Positions 14,160-23,600 of a DNA stretch of 35,031 bases are shown one piece after another (positions within the stretch are counted from its first letter, which is position 1; every line of letters starts with the position of its first letter). The notes under the pieces are model-generated. The model saw only the letters and a program-made list of their open reading frames with translations, made no database searches and was not told where the DNA came from. Source of the stretch: Rhodospirillales bacterium (GTDB taxonomy: Bacteria > Pseudomonadota > Alphaproteobacteria > Reyranellales > Reyranellaceae). A program made the position numbers and the translations under genes. Location: NCBI GenBank assembly GCA_947469635.1, contig CANIRG010000010.1:1-35031 (forward strand), in the 5' to 3' direction.

Positions 14160-14564
14160 GTGACCTTGGTCGACACCAACATCCTGCTCGACCTCGTGAC
14201 CGACGATCCCCACTGGGCGGAATGGTCGCTGGCCCGACTGGAGGAGGCCGCCCTGGCAGGCCCGCTTCTCATCAATGATGTCGTTTATGCGGAAACCTCG
14301 ACCCGATATGCCCGCATCGAAGACCTCGACGCGATGCTAGCTGAGGCAATGATCGAGATTACGCCTACGCCCCGGTCGGCGCTGTTCCTCGCCGGAAAGG
14401 CCTTTCGGCGCTATCGCGCATCAGGCGGCACACGCACCGGCGTCCTGCCCGACTTCTTCATCGGCGCCCACGCGGTAACTCAAGACTGGCCGCTGCTCAC
14501 ACGCGACGCCGGCCGCTATCGCAGCTATTTTCCGAGACTTACGTTGATCGCACCTTCGGCTTAG
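14160..14564 (+). CDS. vapC: PIN-domain ribonuclease toxin (VapC-like)
   Basis: A 134-residue single PIN domain. The acidic metal-binding residues expected for the active site are all visible: Asp5 (VDTNILLD), Glu45 (VVYAETS), Asp98 (LPDFFIGAHA) and Asp116 (TRDAGRY). VapC toxins cleave specific RNAs, often initiator tRNA or rRNA, when released from the antitoxin. Translation starts at GTG 14160, right after the antitoxin stop, so expression is coupled. The gene appears intact. The target RNA cannot be predicted. Confidence 0.88.
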   Translation: MTLVDTNILLDLVTDDPHWAEWSLARLEEAALAGPLLINDVVYAETSTRYARIEDLDAMLAEAMIEITPTPRSALFLAGKAFRRYRASGGTRTGVLPDFFIGAHAVTQDWPLLTRDAGRYRSYFPRLTLIAPSA

Positions 14565-14590
14565 CGCTTCTCCAGCATCGAACGAACCAC

Positions 14591-15544
14591 ATGAACCTGT
14601 TCAGCACGCTTCGCGACACACGCGGCTTCTCGATACCGATCATCGATGCCCATCATCATTTGTGGGATCTCAGCGCCGGGAGCTATCCCACCAAGCAGGA
14701 TCAGTACGACAAGAATTTCTTCCTCGGCGACTATCGCAAGATCTGCTGCGACTACATGCCGACGGACTACGCGCATGCGCTCGCGGGCTATCGCGTCATC
14801 GGCAGCGTCCATATCCAGGGCGGGCGGGCGCCGAGCGAGCAGGTGGCCGAGACCGAATGGCTGGAGACGATGCACAGCCAGTACGGATTGCCGTCGGTGG
14901 CCGTCGGTCACGTCACCTTCACCCAGCCCGACTGCGCCGAGGTGCTGGCAGGCCATGCGCGCTCGGCCCTGATGCGCGGCATCCGCTCGCGGCCGGTGAC
15001 CTCGTCGGGGCCGAACGCCTCGGTCGCCGGCGCGCCCGGCACCATGCAGGACGATCACTGGCGGCGGAACTTCGCGCTGCTGGAGAAGCACGGCATGTCG
15101 TGGGACATGCGCATCCCCTACTGGCATCTCGAGGAAGGCGCCGAGGTGGCGCGCAGCTTTCCGGGCATTCCCATGGTGGTCAATCACAGCGGCCTGCCGC
15201 TCGACCGCTCGGAGGACGGGCTCGCGATCTGGCGGCGCGGGCTGGAGACGCTCGCCAAATGTCCCAACGTCGTCGTCAAGATCTCCGAGCTCGGCCTGCC
15301 GCACGGCACATGGGACGTGCCGAGCAACGTGCGGGTGGTGCGCGAGGCAGCGGCGATCTTCGGCGCCGACCGGATCATCTTCGCCAGCAACCTGCCGGTG
15401 GCGAGCCTCAGCACGGATTTCCCCGGCATCGTCGCCGTCACGCTGGAAGGGCTGGCGGGACAATCGCCGGAAACCCTGGGCAAGTTCTTTGCCCACAACG
15501 CCATCCGCTTCTACCGCATGCCGGTCGAGGTTCCGACGGCGTGA
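14591..15544 (+). CDS. Amidohydrolase-related (family 2) TIM-barrel hydrolase
   Basis: A 317-residue protein of the amidohydrolase-2 family that includes L-fuconolactonase and dicarboxylate lactonases. The first strand carries IIDAHHHLWDL (His21 and His23 as the HxH pair). Further features are VVNHSGLPLDR and, on the last strand, FASNLPVASL. In many members that last motif is SDWP with a catalytic aspartate; here it is Asn, as seen in a sizeable subgroup with SNFP. It probably hydrolyses a lactone or a ring amide in the cytosol; the substrate is unknown. It begins 26 bases after the vapC-like gene and may or may not share its transcript. Its 3' end overlaps the convergent MFS gene by 34 bases. 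Confidence 0.82.
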   Translation: MNLFSTLRDTRGFSIPIIDAHHHLWDLSAGSYPTKQDQYDKNFFLGDYRKICCDYMPTDYAHALAGYRVIGSVHIQGGRAPSEQVAETEWLETMHSQYGLPSVAVGHVTFTQPDCAEVLAGHARSALMRGIRSRPVTSSGPNASVAGAPGTMQDDHWRRNFALLEKHGMSWDMRIPYWHLEEGAEVARSFPGIPMVVNHSGLPLDRSEDGLAIWRRGLETLAKCPNVVVKISELGLPHGTWDVPSNVRVVREAAAIFGADRIIFASNLPVASLSTDFPGIVAVTLEGLAGQSPETLGKFFAHNAIRFYRMPVEVPTA

Positions 15545-16758
15545 CCTGACACAGGCAGGCGCGCGGCGGCGATGGCGGACAGAACGGCCGTCGCTGCCGC
15601 CACCGGCAGCAACAGGTGGGCGGCGTTGCTGGCGAGCCAGCCGCCCAGCGCCGCGCCGATCGGCAAGCCGCAGAGGTTGAGGCTCATCGACACGGCCAGC
15701 GAGCGGCCGAGCCAGGCGGGATCGGTCACGCGCTGGCGCAATGTGAGGGTGCCGACGTCGATCGGCCCCTGCATGAAACCCACGAGCAGCAGACCCGCGG
15801 CCAATCCGTACAGTCCCCAGACGGCACCGACGGGCCAGCACGCCACCGCCGTGCCCAGCGTGCCGGCCACGATCATCCAGTGCTCGCGACCGAGCGTGCG
15901 GGCCGAGCCGGCACCGAGCGCGCCCACGCTGCCCGCGATGCCGGACGCCGCCCACAGCAGGCCGACGAGGCTGTCGGTCGCGGCCTGCGTCGCCATCTCC
16001 CGAGCCACGAGGACAGGCACGGCGATCAGCAGCACGCCCTTGCCCGCCATATACAGCGCGTAGGAGACGGCAAGTCCGCGCAACGCGCCATGGCGCAGCA
16101 CATAGCGAAGGCCCGCGAGCGCATCGTGCATCAGGCGGCCAGGCGCGCCGGCGCGTCCGTCTTCCGGTCGACGGATGAGCGGCAGGAGGGAGAGCGCCGC
16201 GACGCTGTAGAGGGCAGCGATGACGGCCATGGTGACGGCACCACCCGCGAAACCGAACAGCAGGCCGGCCAGCACCGGCCCCAGCACACCCACCAGCGCA
16301 TTGATGCTGGTGTCGAGCGCATTGGCGCGGTCGCGCGCCTCGACCGGCACGAGTCGCGGGATCAGCGTGCGGATGCCGGCGGAGCTGAGCGGGCTGGTGA
16401 GGGAGTAGAGTCCCACCAGGACCAGCACCGCCGCGGGCGTGGCGACGCGCGCCACATCGAGGACGACGAGCGCCGCCAGCAGCACCGCGCTGGCGACGAG
16501 ATCGATGAGGATGATGCGGGCGGCACCGAAGCGGTCGAGCAGCGCGCCGGCGATCGGGCTCACGACCATGCCGGGAAGCATCGAGGTGAAGGCGATCCAG
16601 CCCGCCAGCGCCGGCGAGTCGAAGCGCTGCAGCGCATGGAAGACGATGGCGAGCGCGAACGTCCGGCCGGCCAGCCGCGCCCAGCACGCCGCCAGCAGGA
16701 GTTGCGACACGGCGGGAAGACGCAGGACCTGCCGGTAGGACGGCGCGGGTTCGATCAC
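15511..16758 (-). CDS. Major facilitator superfamily transporter
   Basis: A 415-residue, strongly hydrophobic protein with about 12 membrane segments in two halves and a central cytoplasmic loop near RRPEDGRAGAPGR. The loop between helices 2 and 3 reads GALLDRFGAARI, the D-R-G type MFS signature, and LDTSINALVGVLGP corresponds to the helix-5 antiporter-like region. It resembles EntS/macrolide-type exporters. The start is GTG 16758, overlapping the stop of the upstream SDR gene by 4 bases (GTGA), so it is the last gene of a four-gene operon. Direction and substrate are inferred only in general terms: probably proton-coupled export of a small molecule. Confidence 0.86.
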   Translation of the reverse strand: MIEPAPSYRQVLRLPAVSQLLLAACWARLAGRTFALAIVFHALQRFDSPALAGWIAFTSMLPGMVVSPIAGALLDRFGAARIILIDLVASAVLLAALVVLDVARVATPAAVLVLVGLYSLTSPLSSAGIRTLIPRLVPVEARDRANALDTSINALVGVLGPVLAGLLFGFAGGAVTMAVIAALYSVAALSLLPLIRRPEDGRAGAPGRLMHDALAGLRYVLRHGALRGLAVSYALYMAGKGVLLIAVPVLVAREMATQAATDSLVGLLWAASGIAGSVGALGAGSARTLGREHWMIVAGTLGTAVACWPVGAVWGLYGLAAGLLLVGFMQGPIDVGTLTLRQRVTDPAWLGRSLAVSMSLNLCGLPIGAALGGWLASNAAHLLLPVAAATAVLSAIAAARLPVSGHAVGTSTGMR

Positions 16759-17531
16759 CGGGCCTTGTCCATCGCCTTCAGGATCGAGGCAAACCGCTCC
16801 TTCACCCCGGCATGCATTTCGGGATGCATGAAGACATGGAGCTCGTCCTCGCGGATCGCGGCGAGCTTCGCGGCCAGAACGCCTCCCGGGCTCACGGGAT
16901 CGGGCCTCAGCGCCCGACCGTAGCGCTCCGGCCGATTGCGCCCGCTCTCGCTGATGCGGGTGCGGACATAGCCCGGACAGAGCACGGTGACTCCAATGCC
17001 GAGCGGCTTCAGCTGCAGCGCCAGCCCCTCCGACATAGTGACCACCGCGAACTTGCTGGCCGAGCAGGGGCTGAAGCCCAGCCCGCTATCCACTCCCGCA
17101 AGGGACGCGGTGTTGACGATGTGCCCACCTTCGCCGTGGGCGCGGAGATGCGGCAGGAAGGCGTGGACGCCGTGCAGCACGCCCATGAGGTTGACGTCGA
17201 ACCCCCATCGCCAGTTCTCGAGCGAGATATTGTCGATGCCGCTGCCACCGGCCACGCCGGCGTTGTTGCAGACCACATGGACACTGCCGAAGGCCGCATA
17301 CGACGCCTCGGCCGCACGGGCGACGCTCGCAGGGTCGGCAACGTCACAGGCGACGCCGCGCACGTTCGGCGCAAACGCATGCAGGCTTTCGACGGCGGCG
17401 GCCAAGGCCTCCGTCTCGATGTCGGCCAGCATCACCTTCGCGCCCGCCGCGGCAAAGGCCCGACCGAGCGCGAACCCGATGCCGCTCGCCCCGCCCGTCA
17501 CGAAGGCCGTCTTGCCGGCGATCTCCTTCAT
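16755..17531 (-). CDS. Short-chain dehydrogenase/reductase with atypical active site
   Basis: A 258-residue classical-SDR fold. The cofactor loop is TGGASGIG (12-19), followed by CDVADP, NNAG (89-92) and NTASLAG with Ser143. Where the family has the catalytic YxxxK, the sequence reads CSASK: Cys156 replaces Tyr and Lys160 is kept. The codon is TGC, one base from TAC. PGYVRT follows normally. If no sequencing error is involved, dehydrogenase activity would be impaired or changed. ATG 17531 has a strong GAGGGGAAG ribosome site. The gene lies 13 bases after the membrane-protein gene and overlaps the MFS gene by 4 bases. Confidence 0.85.
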   Translation of the reverse strand: MKEIAGKTAFVTGGASGIGFALGRAFAAAGAKVMLADIETEALAAAVESLHAFAPNVRGVACDVADPASVARAAEASYAAFGSVHVVCNNAGVAGGSGIDNISLENWRWGFDVNLMGVLHGVHAFLPHLRAHGEGGHIVNTASLAGVDSGLGFSPCSASKFAVVTMSEGLALQLKPLGIGVTVLCPGYVRTRISESGRNRPERYGRALRPDPVSPGGVLAAKLAAIREDELHVFMHPEMHAGVKERFASILKAMDKAR

Positions 17532-17544
17532 GCTTCCCCTCGCG

Positions 17545-19158
17545 CTACCGCAAAGCAGCGAAGGCCTTGCGGATTCCCTGTCTTGTCGAGGAGATCATCC
17601 TGGCCAGCAAGTTGATATTGAGGGGGAAGATGGAGCGATCGCACGCATCCTTCCGAAGCGGCGGAATAGACCCGGCTTGGGTCTGTGCGTCGGCCAGCAC
17701 CAGCATCGTCGCCCGCTCGCGGGAGCCCTTGCGGTACTCGACCAGGGCAGCCCGCAGCCGGGCCGCGGCGTCGGAGCTCGTGGAATAGAAGGAGACGTGG
17801 TCCGTGCTGCCCGGCGTGATGCAAGGCAAAGGCAGATTGAGGTCCGCGACGTGGATCCAGCCGGCGGGCCGCTGCCCCGTGTCGCGGGTGTCGACGATGG
17901 CGTGCTCGACATGGCGCCGCGCCATGAGGGCGGGCATCCAGATTTCCGTGGCGGGATCGTCGCGCAGGCGCAGGGCTTCGATCGACGCCAGGCCCGCCAG
18001 ATCCAGGACATATCGGCGGGAATGGAATGAAACCAGGCCGAGGTCGAGTATGGCGACGGGCTCGTCGAGATATTGGCCGGCGATTATCGCCATCTGCTTC
18101 TGCTGATCGCCGATGTTGCGTGACGCGAGCGGGCTGGTGAGCGTGACCAGGATCGCGTCCGTGGTTCCGGCAACCAGCGCCACTGCCAGCAGGATATTGA
18201 CCGGCACGCCGCGCGCCGGGGCGGTCCGCGCATAGACCGAGAGGAACACGATCGCCACCCAGATCTCGAAATAGATCTGATAGCGGCTGACGTCGCCATA
18301 GAGGCCGAACATCAGCTGCGCCGCGGTGGGAGCCACCAATAGCAGCAGGGCGGCAAGGCTCCGACCCTGGCGCATGCAAAGCACGGCCGCAAAAGCGGCG
18401 AGCGCCACGAAATAGAATTGTGCCTCGGCGTTGTGGAGGATGCGGCCGACGTCCGGAAAGCGATCGGAAAAGCTCACGGCATCGCGCTGCATCACCGAGG
18501 CCGGCAGGAGGCCCAGGCCATTGCTGTAGAGAAAAGCGGAGAAGCCGCCGATGCCGCAGACGACGACGGCGCCCGACACCATCGCTGCGAGGCGATGACG
18601 CGCCGTCAGGAAGAGGTAGAGAAGCGTCGGCAGCGAGATCGCAAGGCCCTCGTAGCGGATGAATGGCAGCAGGGTCACCGACAGCCAGAACGGCCAGGTG
18701 AGCCGCTCCTGCATCAGCGAGAGGGCGACGACGACGACGAGCATGACCTGGAGCGAATGCTCCATGCCGTTGAGCGGCAGCCCGTAGAGATTGAAGCAGA
18801 AGGCGGCGACGACGGTCGCCAGCGTGGCCCAGGAGGCTGGAACGAAAGTCTCGAACCACCGCCCGATCCACCACAGGGTGGCCAGCAGCGCCGCCAGATT
18901 GATCACCAGCGGCGCGAACTCACCTGCTGCCGTGAAGATGAACGGGACCAGCAGGAAGGGCCACAGGATGCTCGACGACGGGGCGGAGAGCTCGCCGGGG
19001 TTGATGCCGTAGTGCCCCTGCCCGATCTGCCGGGCCAGGGTGAGATGGATGTAGGGATCGTCGAGCGTGTAGACGATGCCGGAGGCGGCAAAGTAGGTTT
19101 GGCCTACCAGGAGCAGCGCCGGCAGCATGGCCAGCAGCGCACGAACCCTGGTCCCCAA
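17545..19158 (-). CDS. Polytopic membrane protein, GT-C glycosyltransferase-like
   Basis: A protein of about 537 residues with roughly 10-12 membrane helices in the first 380 residues and a soluble C-terminal part. After the first helix comes YTLDDPYIHLTLARQIGQGH. An acidic pair in the first extracytoplasmic loop is the mark of GT-C enzymes such as dolichyl-phosphate-mannose-type mannosyltransferases, so it may transfer a sugar from a polyprenyl carrier at the periplasmic face. The C-terminal region (about 390-537) contains ILDLGLVSFHS and a D-rich stretch and resembles similar hypothetical proteins. The start is uncertain: TTG 19158, three bases after the SDR stop, gives a basic N-terminus before the helix; ATG 19128 would cut into the helix. 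It belongs to the SDR-SDR-MFS operon. Confidence 0.7.
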   Translation of the reverse strand: MGTRVRALLAMLPALLLVGQTYFAASGIVYTLDDPYIHLTLARQIGQGHYGINPGELSAPSSSILWPFLLVPFIFTAAGEFAPLVINLAALLATLWWIGRWFETFVPASWATLATVVAAFCFNLYGLPLNGMEHSLQVMLVVVVALSLMQERLTWPFWLSVTLLPFIRYEGLAISLPTLLYLFLTARHRLAAMVSGAVVVCGIGGFSAFLYSNGLGLLPASVMQRDAVSFSDRFPDVGRILHNAEAQFYFVALAAFAAVLCMRQGRSLAALLLLVAPTAAQLMFGLYGDVSRYQIYFEIWVAIVFLSVYARTAPARGVPVNILLAVALVAGTTDAILVTLTSPLASRNIGDQQKQMAIIAGQYLDEPVAILDLGLVSFHSRRYVLDLAGLASIEALRLRDDPATEIWMPALMARRHVEHAIVDTRDTGQRPAGWIHVADLNLPLPCITPGSTDHVSFYSTSSDAAARLRAALVEYRKGSRERATMLVLADAQTQAGSIPPLRKDACDRSIFPLNINLLARMISSTRQGIRKAFAALR

Positions 19159-19160
19159 GG

Positions 19161-19862
19161 CTAGAACTTCTCGACCCACGGCCGCACCTCCACCTCCCAG
19201 CTCCAGGCGCTGCGGTGCTGGTTGAGCGTGGCCCAGTAGGTCTCGGCGATGGCGTCGGGGTCGAGCAGGCTGTCGGGCCTGTCGGCCGGCACGGGACGCG
19301 CGGCGCTGCGGATGCCGCCGTCGATCACGAAGTGCGCGACATGGATCCCTTGCGGCGAGAGCTCGCGCGCCATCGACTGGGCAAGGCCGCGCAGCGCGAA
19401 CTTGCCCATGGCGAAGGTGGCGGAGAGGGCGAAGCCCTTCACCCCGGCGGTGGCGCCCGAGAGCAGCACGGCGCCGTGCTTGTTGGGCAGCATGCGGCGC
19501 ACCGCCTGCTGGCTCACCAGGAAGGCGCCGAAGGCGCTGATCTCGATGGCGCGCTTCACGTCGTCCGGCGGCAGGTCGACCAGCGCGCCGCGCACGCGGT
19601 TGCTGGCGTTGTAGACCACGACATCGGGTGCACCGTGCTTCGCCTCGACCGCCTCGAAGAGGCGGGCGACATCGGCGGCATCGGCGGCATTGCAGGCATG
19701 GATCGAGGCGCCGGTCTCGGCCGCGAGGGCGCCCAGCTTGTCGGTCTGGCGGGCGGCCAGCGCCACGGCGAGGCCATTGCGGGCGAACAGCCGCGCCAGC
19801 GAGGCGCTCAAGCCGGGGCCGGTGCCGACGATCAGGGCGGTGCGGAATTTGGGTCTGTCCAT
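19161..19862 (-). CDS. Short-chain dehydrogenase/reductase family protein (Phe in place of catalytic Tyr)
   Basis: A 233-residue SDR with a modified cofactor loop VGTGPGLSASLARLF (12-26) rather than TGxxxGxG, YNASNR in the NNAG position, and LLSGATAG with the conserved Ser. The active-site motif reads FAMGK, so the usual Tyr is Phe, followed by FALRGLAQSMAREL. From family knowledge a subgroup of SDRs with FA.AKFALR.LAQSMARE exists, so this is probably a subfamily trait rather than decay. It heads a minus-strand operon: the membrane-protein start is 3 bases beyond its stop. The DsbA-like gene diverges from it across a 74-base gap. Enzymatic reaction unknown. Confidence 0.83.
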   Translation of the reverse strand: MDRPKFRTALIVGTGPGLSASLARLFARNGLAVALAARQTDKLGALAAETGASIHACNAADAADVARLFEAVEAKHGAPDVVVYNASNRVRGALVDLPPDDVKRAIEISAFGAFLVSQQAVRRMLPNKHGAVLLSGATAGVKGFALSATFAMGKFALRGLAQSMARELSPQGIHVAHFVIDGGIRSAARPVPADRPDSLLDPDAIAETYWATLNQHRSAWSWEVEVRPWVEKF

Positions 19863-19936
19863 CGGGGCCTGCCTCGTTGCTCGGGATGCTCGGGGAGGTA
19901 TAGGCTAATCCGTCGCCACGGAAAGGACAGCGCGCA

Positions 19937-20608
19937 ATGGACTCCGTCATGACCGCCGGCCGGATCGACATCATTTCCGACGTGATCTGCCCCTGGTGCT
20001 ACATCGGCAAACGACAGCTCGAACGCGCGCTGCCGCTGCTCGCCAAGGACAAGCTCGGCTTCAGCACGCTGTGGCATCCCTTCCAGCTCAATCCCGACAT
20101 GCCGACCGAAGGCGTCGACCGGATGGAGTACCGCATCGCCAAGTTCGGCAGCCGCGAGCGCTCCCTGCAGATGGACCAGCGCATCACCGAGACCGCCGCG
20201 GCGCTCGGCCTCGAGTTCCACATGGAGAAGCTCACGCGCACGCCCAACACGGTGAAGGCGCACCGGCTGATCCGCTTCGCCGGCCAGCACGGCGTGCAGG
20301 ATGCCGTGGTCGAGGCTCTGTTCGACGGGTATTTCTGCCAGGGAGCCGACATCGGCGATGCCGCGACGCTGGCCGCCATCGGCGCCAAGGGCGGTCTGGA
20401 ATACGATTCGGTGCTGGCGATGGTGGCGAGCGACGAGAATGACAGGGAAGTGCGGGCGGGCGACCAGATGGCGCGCAACGCCGGCATCCAGGGCGTGCCG
20501 AGCTTCGCGCTCCAGGGCCATGTGCTGTTCTCCGGCGCCGTTCCGGCCGAGGAGATGGCGGGGTCGTTCCGGCGCGCCTGGGACGTGCTGAAGGACCGTG
20601 TCGGCTGA
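19937..20608 (+). CDS. DsbA-family oxidoreductase, FrnE/2-hydroxychromene-2-carboxylate isomerase type
   Basis: A 223-residue thioredoxin-fold protein without a signal peptide, so cytosolic. The active site CPWC is at residues 18-21 after IDIISDVI, and the cis-proline loop is GVPSFALQG near the C-terminus, with the helical insertion in between. FrnE-type proteins act as disulfide oxidoreductases or glutathione-dependent isomerases, for example in polyketide or stress metabolism. ATG 19937 is the first start; ATG 19949 (four codons later) is possible. Its stop lies 3 bases from the stop of the convergent AsmA-family gene, so no terminator fits between them. Confidence 0.9.
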   Translation: MDSVMTAGRIDIISDVICPWCYIGKRQLERALPLLAKDKLGFSTLWHPFQLNPDMPTEGVDRMEYRIAKFGSRERSLQMDQRITETAAALGLEFHMEKLTRTPNTVKAHRLIRFAGQHGVQDAVVEALFDGYFCQGADIGDAATLAAIGAKGGLEYDSVLAMVASDENDREVRAGDQMARNAGIQGVPSFALQGHVLFSGAVPAEEMAGSFRRAWDVLKDRVG

Positions 20609-20611
20609 GGG

Positions 20612-23600
20612 CTAATCCGCCGCCCGCGCCGTGTTGACGACGGGCGACGAGAGCGGTCCCTTGAAGGTGACCACGAACTGGCGGCTGCCGCTCGAGATGC
20701 GGACCGAGGTATCGGTGGTCGACGCGGGCAGGCTGGTGCGGCTGGTGACATAGGCCGTGGCGTTCTGGCCTTGCACCGTCTGATTGTCGGTGGAAACGGT
20801 CCCGCCTTGAAGCACGAGACGCCCGGCAACCTTGCTTTGACGGTCGACGAAGCCCTTCAGCATCATCGAATCGAATGCCATTTCCTCGCTGAAGATGCTC
20901 CCCAGCCCCGTCGCGAAGGACGCGAAGGAACGCGACCCCTTGATGACCGTGGGATAGAGATAGCCGCTGAGCGTCGCACCGCCCGTGAGCCCGTTGCGCA
21001 TTGTCGCTGGCGAGTTGCCCTTGCCGGAAACATGGATGGCGGTGGCATCGATCTTGCCATCCACAGCGACCGTCAGGCTCGAATTGCCCAGGCTGTTGGA
21101 GCCGGCGGTGTCGCGCAGCATCTGGCCGACGTAGATGCCCTTCACATCGCCCTTGAGATCCACCTCCAAGGCGGCCCCCGAGGCATCGACGGTGCCGGCG
21201 AAATTCACGCTGCCGCTGTAGAGCTGGCCGGTGAGCCTGGAGATCTTCAGCACACCCCGCGTGAGCGAGGCGTCCAGGTCGGCATAGTCGACCTTCAGCG
21301 ACGCCGCCGACATGGCGCTGGTCCGCAGCGTCAGCGTGGCGTCGAAGCTGCGCAACGCCGCCAGATCAAACGGCTTCGAGCTTGCCGTCCGCGACGCCGA
21401 TAGAGGCACCTGGCCGCCCTCCGGCACCGCCACCGACTCGGCGGATGCCGCCACCGGCTGGGCCGAGACGCCCAGCAGCTTGTCGAGGTCGAGCGTGCCC
21501 GGCACCTTCAGCACGGCGACGAATTTCGGCCGCGCGGCCAGCGTGCCGTCGACCGAGCCGGTCATCCGGACACCGAGCGCATCGATGTTGCCGTTGAAGA
21601 CGGCGCGTTGCGAATTGCCCTTGAAGCTGCCGGCCACCGACAGCGGCCCGACCGATGCCGCCGCACGGCTGCCCGACAGCGCGGCGGTGAGGCGGCCGAG
21701 TTCCTGCGAGCGCAGGGCGAAGTTGGGAAAGTCGAAGTCGACGTTCTGGGTCAAGGCGAGCTTGCCGGAGGCGCGCGCGCTGGCGCCCAGGAAATCGACC
21801 GACACGTCGCGCAGGCTGAGCGACGCCATGGTGCCGGCGACATTGCCGCTCGCCGTCGCCGCGCCGATCTTGCTGTTGGCGAATTTGGGCAACCCGAAAT
21901 AGTCGAGCAGCCGGTCGGCGTCGGGTGCACTGGCATTGAAGCCGAGGTCGAAGCGCGGGTTGGTGCCGTAATCGTCGATCGTGCCCTGGAGCCCGAGCCT
22001 GGCGCCGAGCAGGTTGGCGACCTTGAGGGTGCCGACCTTCAGCCGGTTGCCCTGCACATTGGTGTCGATCTCGACGCCGGCCAGGGTTTCCCGGCGAACG
22101 ATCAGCTTGGCGATCTTGACCCTGAGCCCGAAGGCCAGCGGGTTCGCCGCCGCCGTCGCGGCGTCGATCGTCCTGGTGGGCACCGCGAAGAATGACGGTC
22201 CCGGCAGCGCCGGCAGCTTGGGCATGTAGGCATCGAGGTCGAGGCGATCGACGTCGACCTGCAGCGTGGAGACGATGGGCAGCGAAAGGGTAAAGGTCCC
22301 GCCACCGGTGGCATGCACGTCGTCGAGATCGAAGGTGGCGCCCGCGAGCTGCACGCCGTTGGGAGTCGACTTCATCTGCCCGGCGATCCGGAGCGTTTGC
22401 AGCCTGTCCTGGGGCACACCGCTGGTATCGAGGCCGAACCATTCCAGCGTTTCACGCAGCTTCGGTCCGGTGAGGCTGAAGGGACCATCCGAAGCAGCCT
22501 GCAGGACCATGTCGCCGGGCAGGATCGCCCGCACGTTGGGCACCGCGAGCACGCCTTTCTGCATGTCGAGCGTGATCGACACGTCGCGGATCGCCTCCTT
22601 GCGGTAGACGACCTTGCCGACATCGAGCGTCACCTTGGCATTGAGCACCGGCGGCGCGGCCTTGGCGGCTACCGGCTTCGCGGCGGGGGCTCCCGGCTTT
22701 GCCGCGGGGGCCGCAGGTTTCGCGGTGGCCGGGGCCGGGGCTGGATTGGCAGCGATCAGCCCCAGCAAGCCGGGGTCCGTGGCGATCGCGTGCCATTTCT
22801 CGAGGTTGAGGCTCGCCAGCGCGACATGGCCCTCGATCGTGGGCACCGTGCCCGGCGTGAGGGAGAGCGATCCTTTCGCGGTTTCGTGGCCCATCGACAT
22901 GGTGAAATCGTCCATCGCGAGCCGAGCGGGCGACATCTCGAAGCCGCCATCGAAGGCGAAGCGGCCGATCGCCGAGCTGCCGAACACCGGTGGCTCACCG
23001 CCGGTGGCGCGCACGAGATCGGAGACGAAGTCGGTCAGCAGGCCGGTCTCGATCTGCAGGTGGCCAGTCGCCGCGGCATCGAGCGCGATCCGGCTGACGT
23101 TGCCGGCGAAGTCGAGCTTGCCGCTCGATACCTGCACGTGCAGCGAGGCGGTGTTGCCCTTGTCGGTGGGGGCACCGACCGTGAAAGCCAGCTCGAGCGG
23201 CACATTGTTGACGGTGGCGCTCCCGGTGACGCTGAACGGTCCGTCGAAGGAGCCGACCTTGACCTCGGCCTCGACATTCTCGGCGACCAGCGTCTTCTGG
23301 CTCTTGGGGTCGGTGTAACGGACATTGCCATGGACGATGGCGAAACGGCCGATCGCCATCTGCAGGCCCTTGCTGGGCGCGCCCCTGGCCTGGTCGGTCG
23401 GCGAGAAATCCCAGTTGGGCCGGCCATCGGCGTCGGTTTCGAGCACGATGGTCGGCCTGTAGAGCGTGAGCAGGCCGACCTCGATCCGGCCGGCGAGCAA
23501 GGCCTTCCAGGAGGGCCGGATCGACACCCAGCGCACATCGATCATCTGCGCGCCCTTGGCGCCCACGGCATTGGCGAACCGGACCTGGCCGGCACCAATG

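Noticed and set aside
22660-22745. Apparent tandem repeat in AsmA coding region
   Set aside because: It encodes a Pro/Ala/Lys linker; low-complexity coding sequence, not a DNA repeat element.
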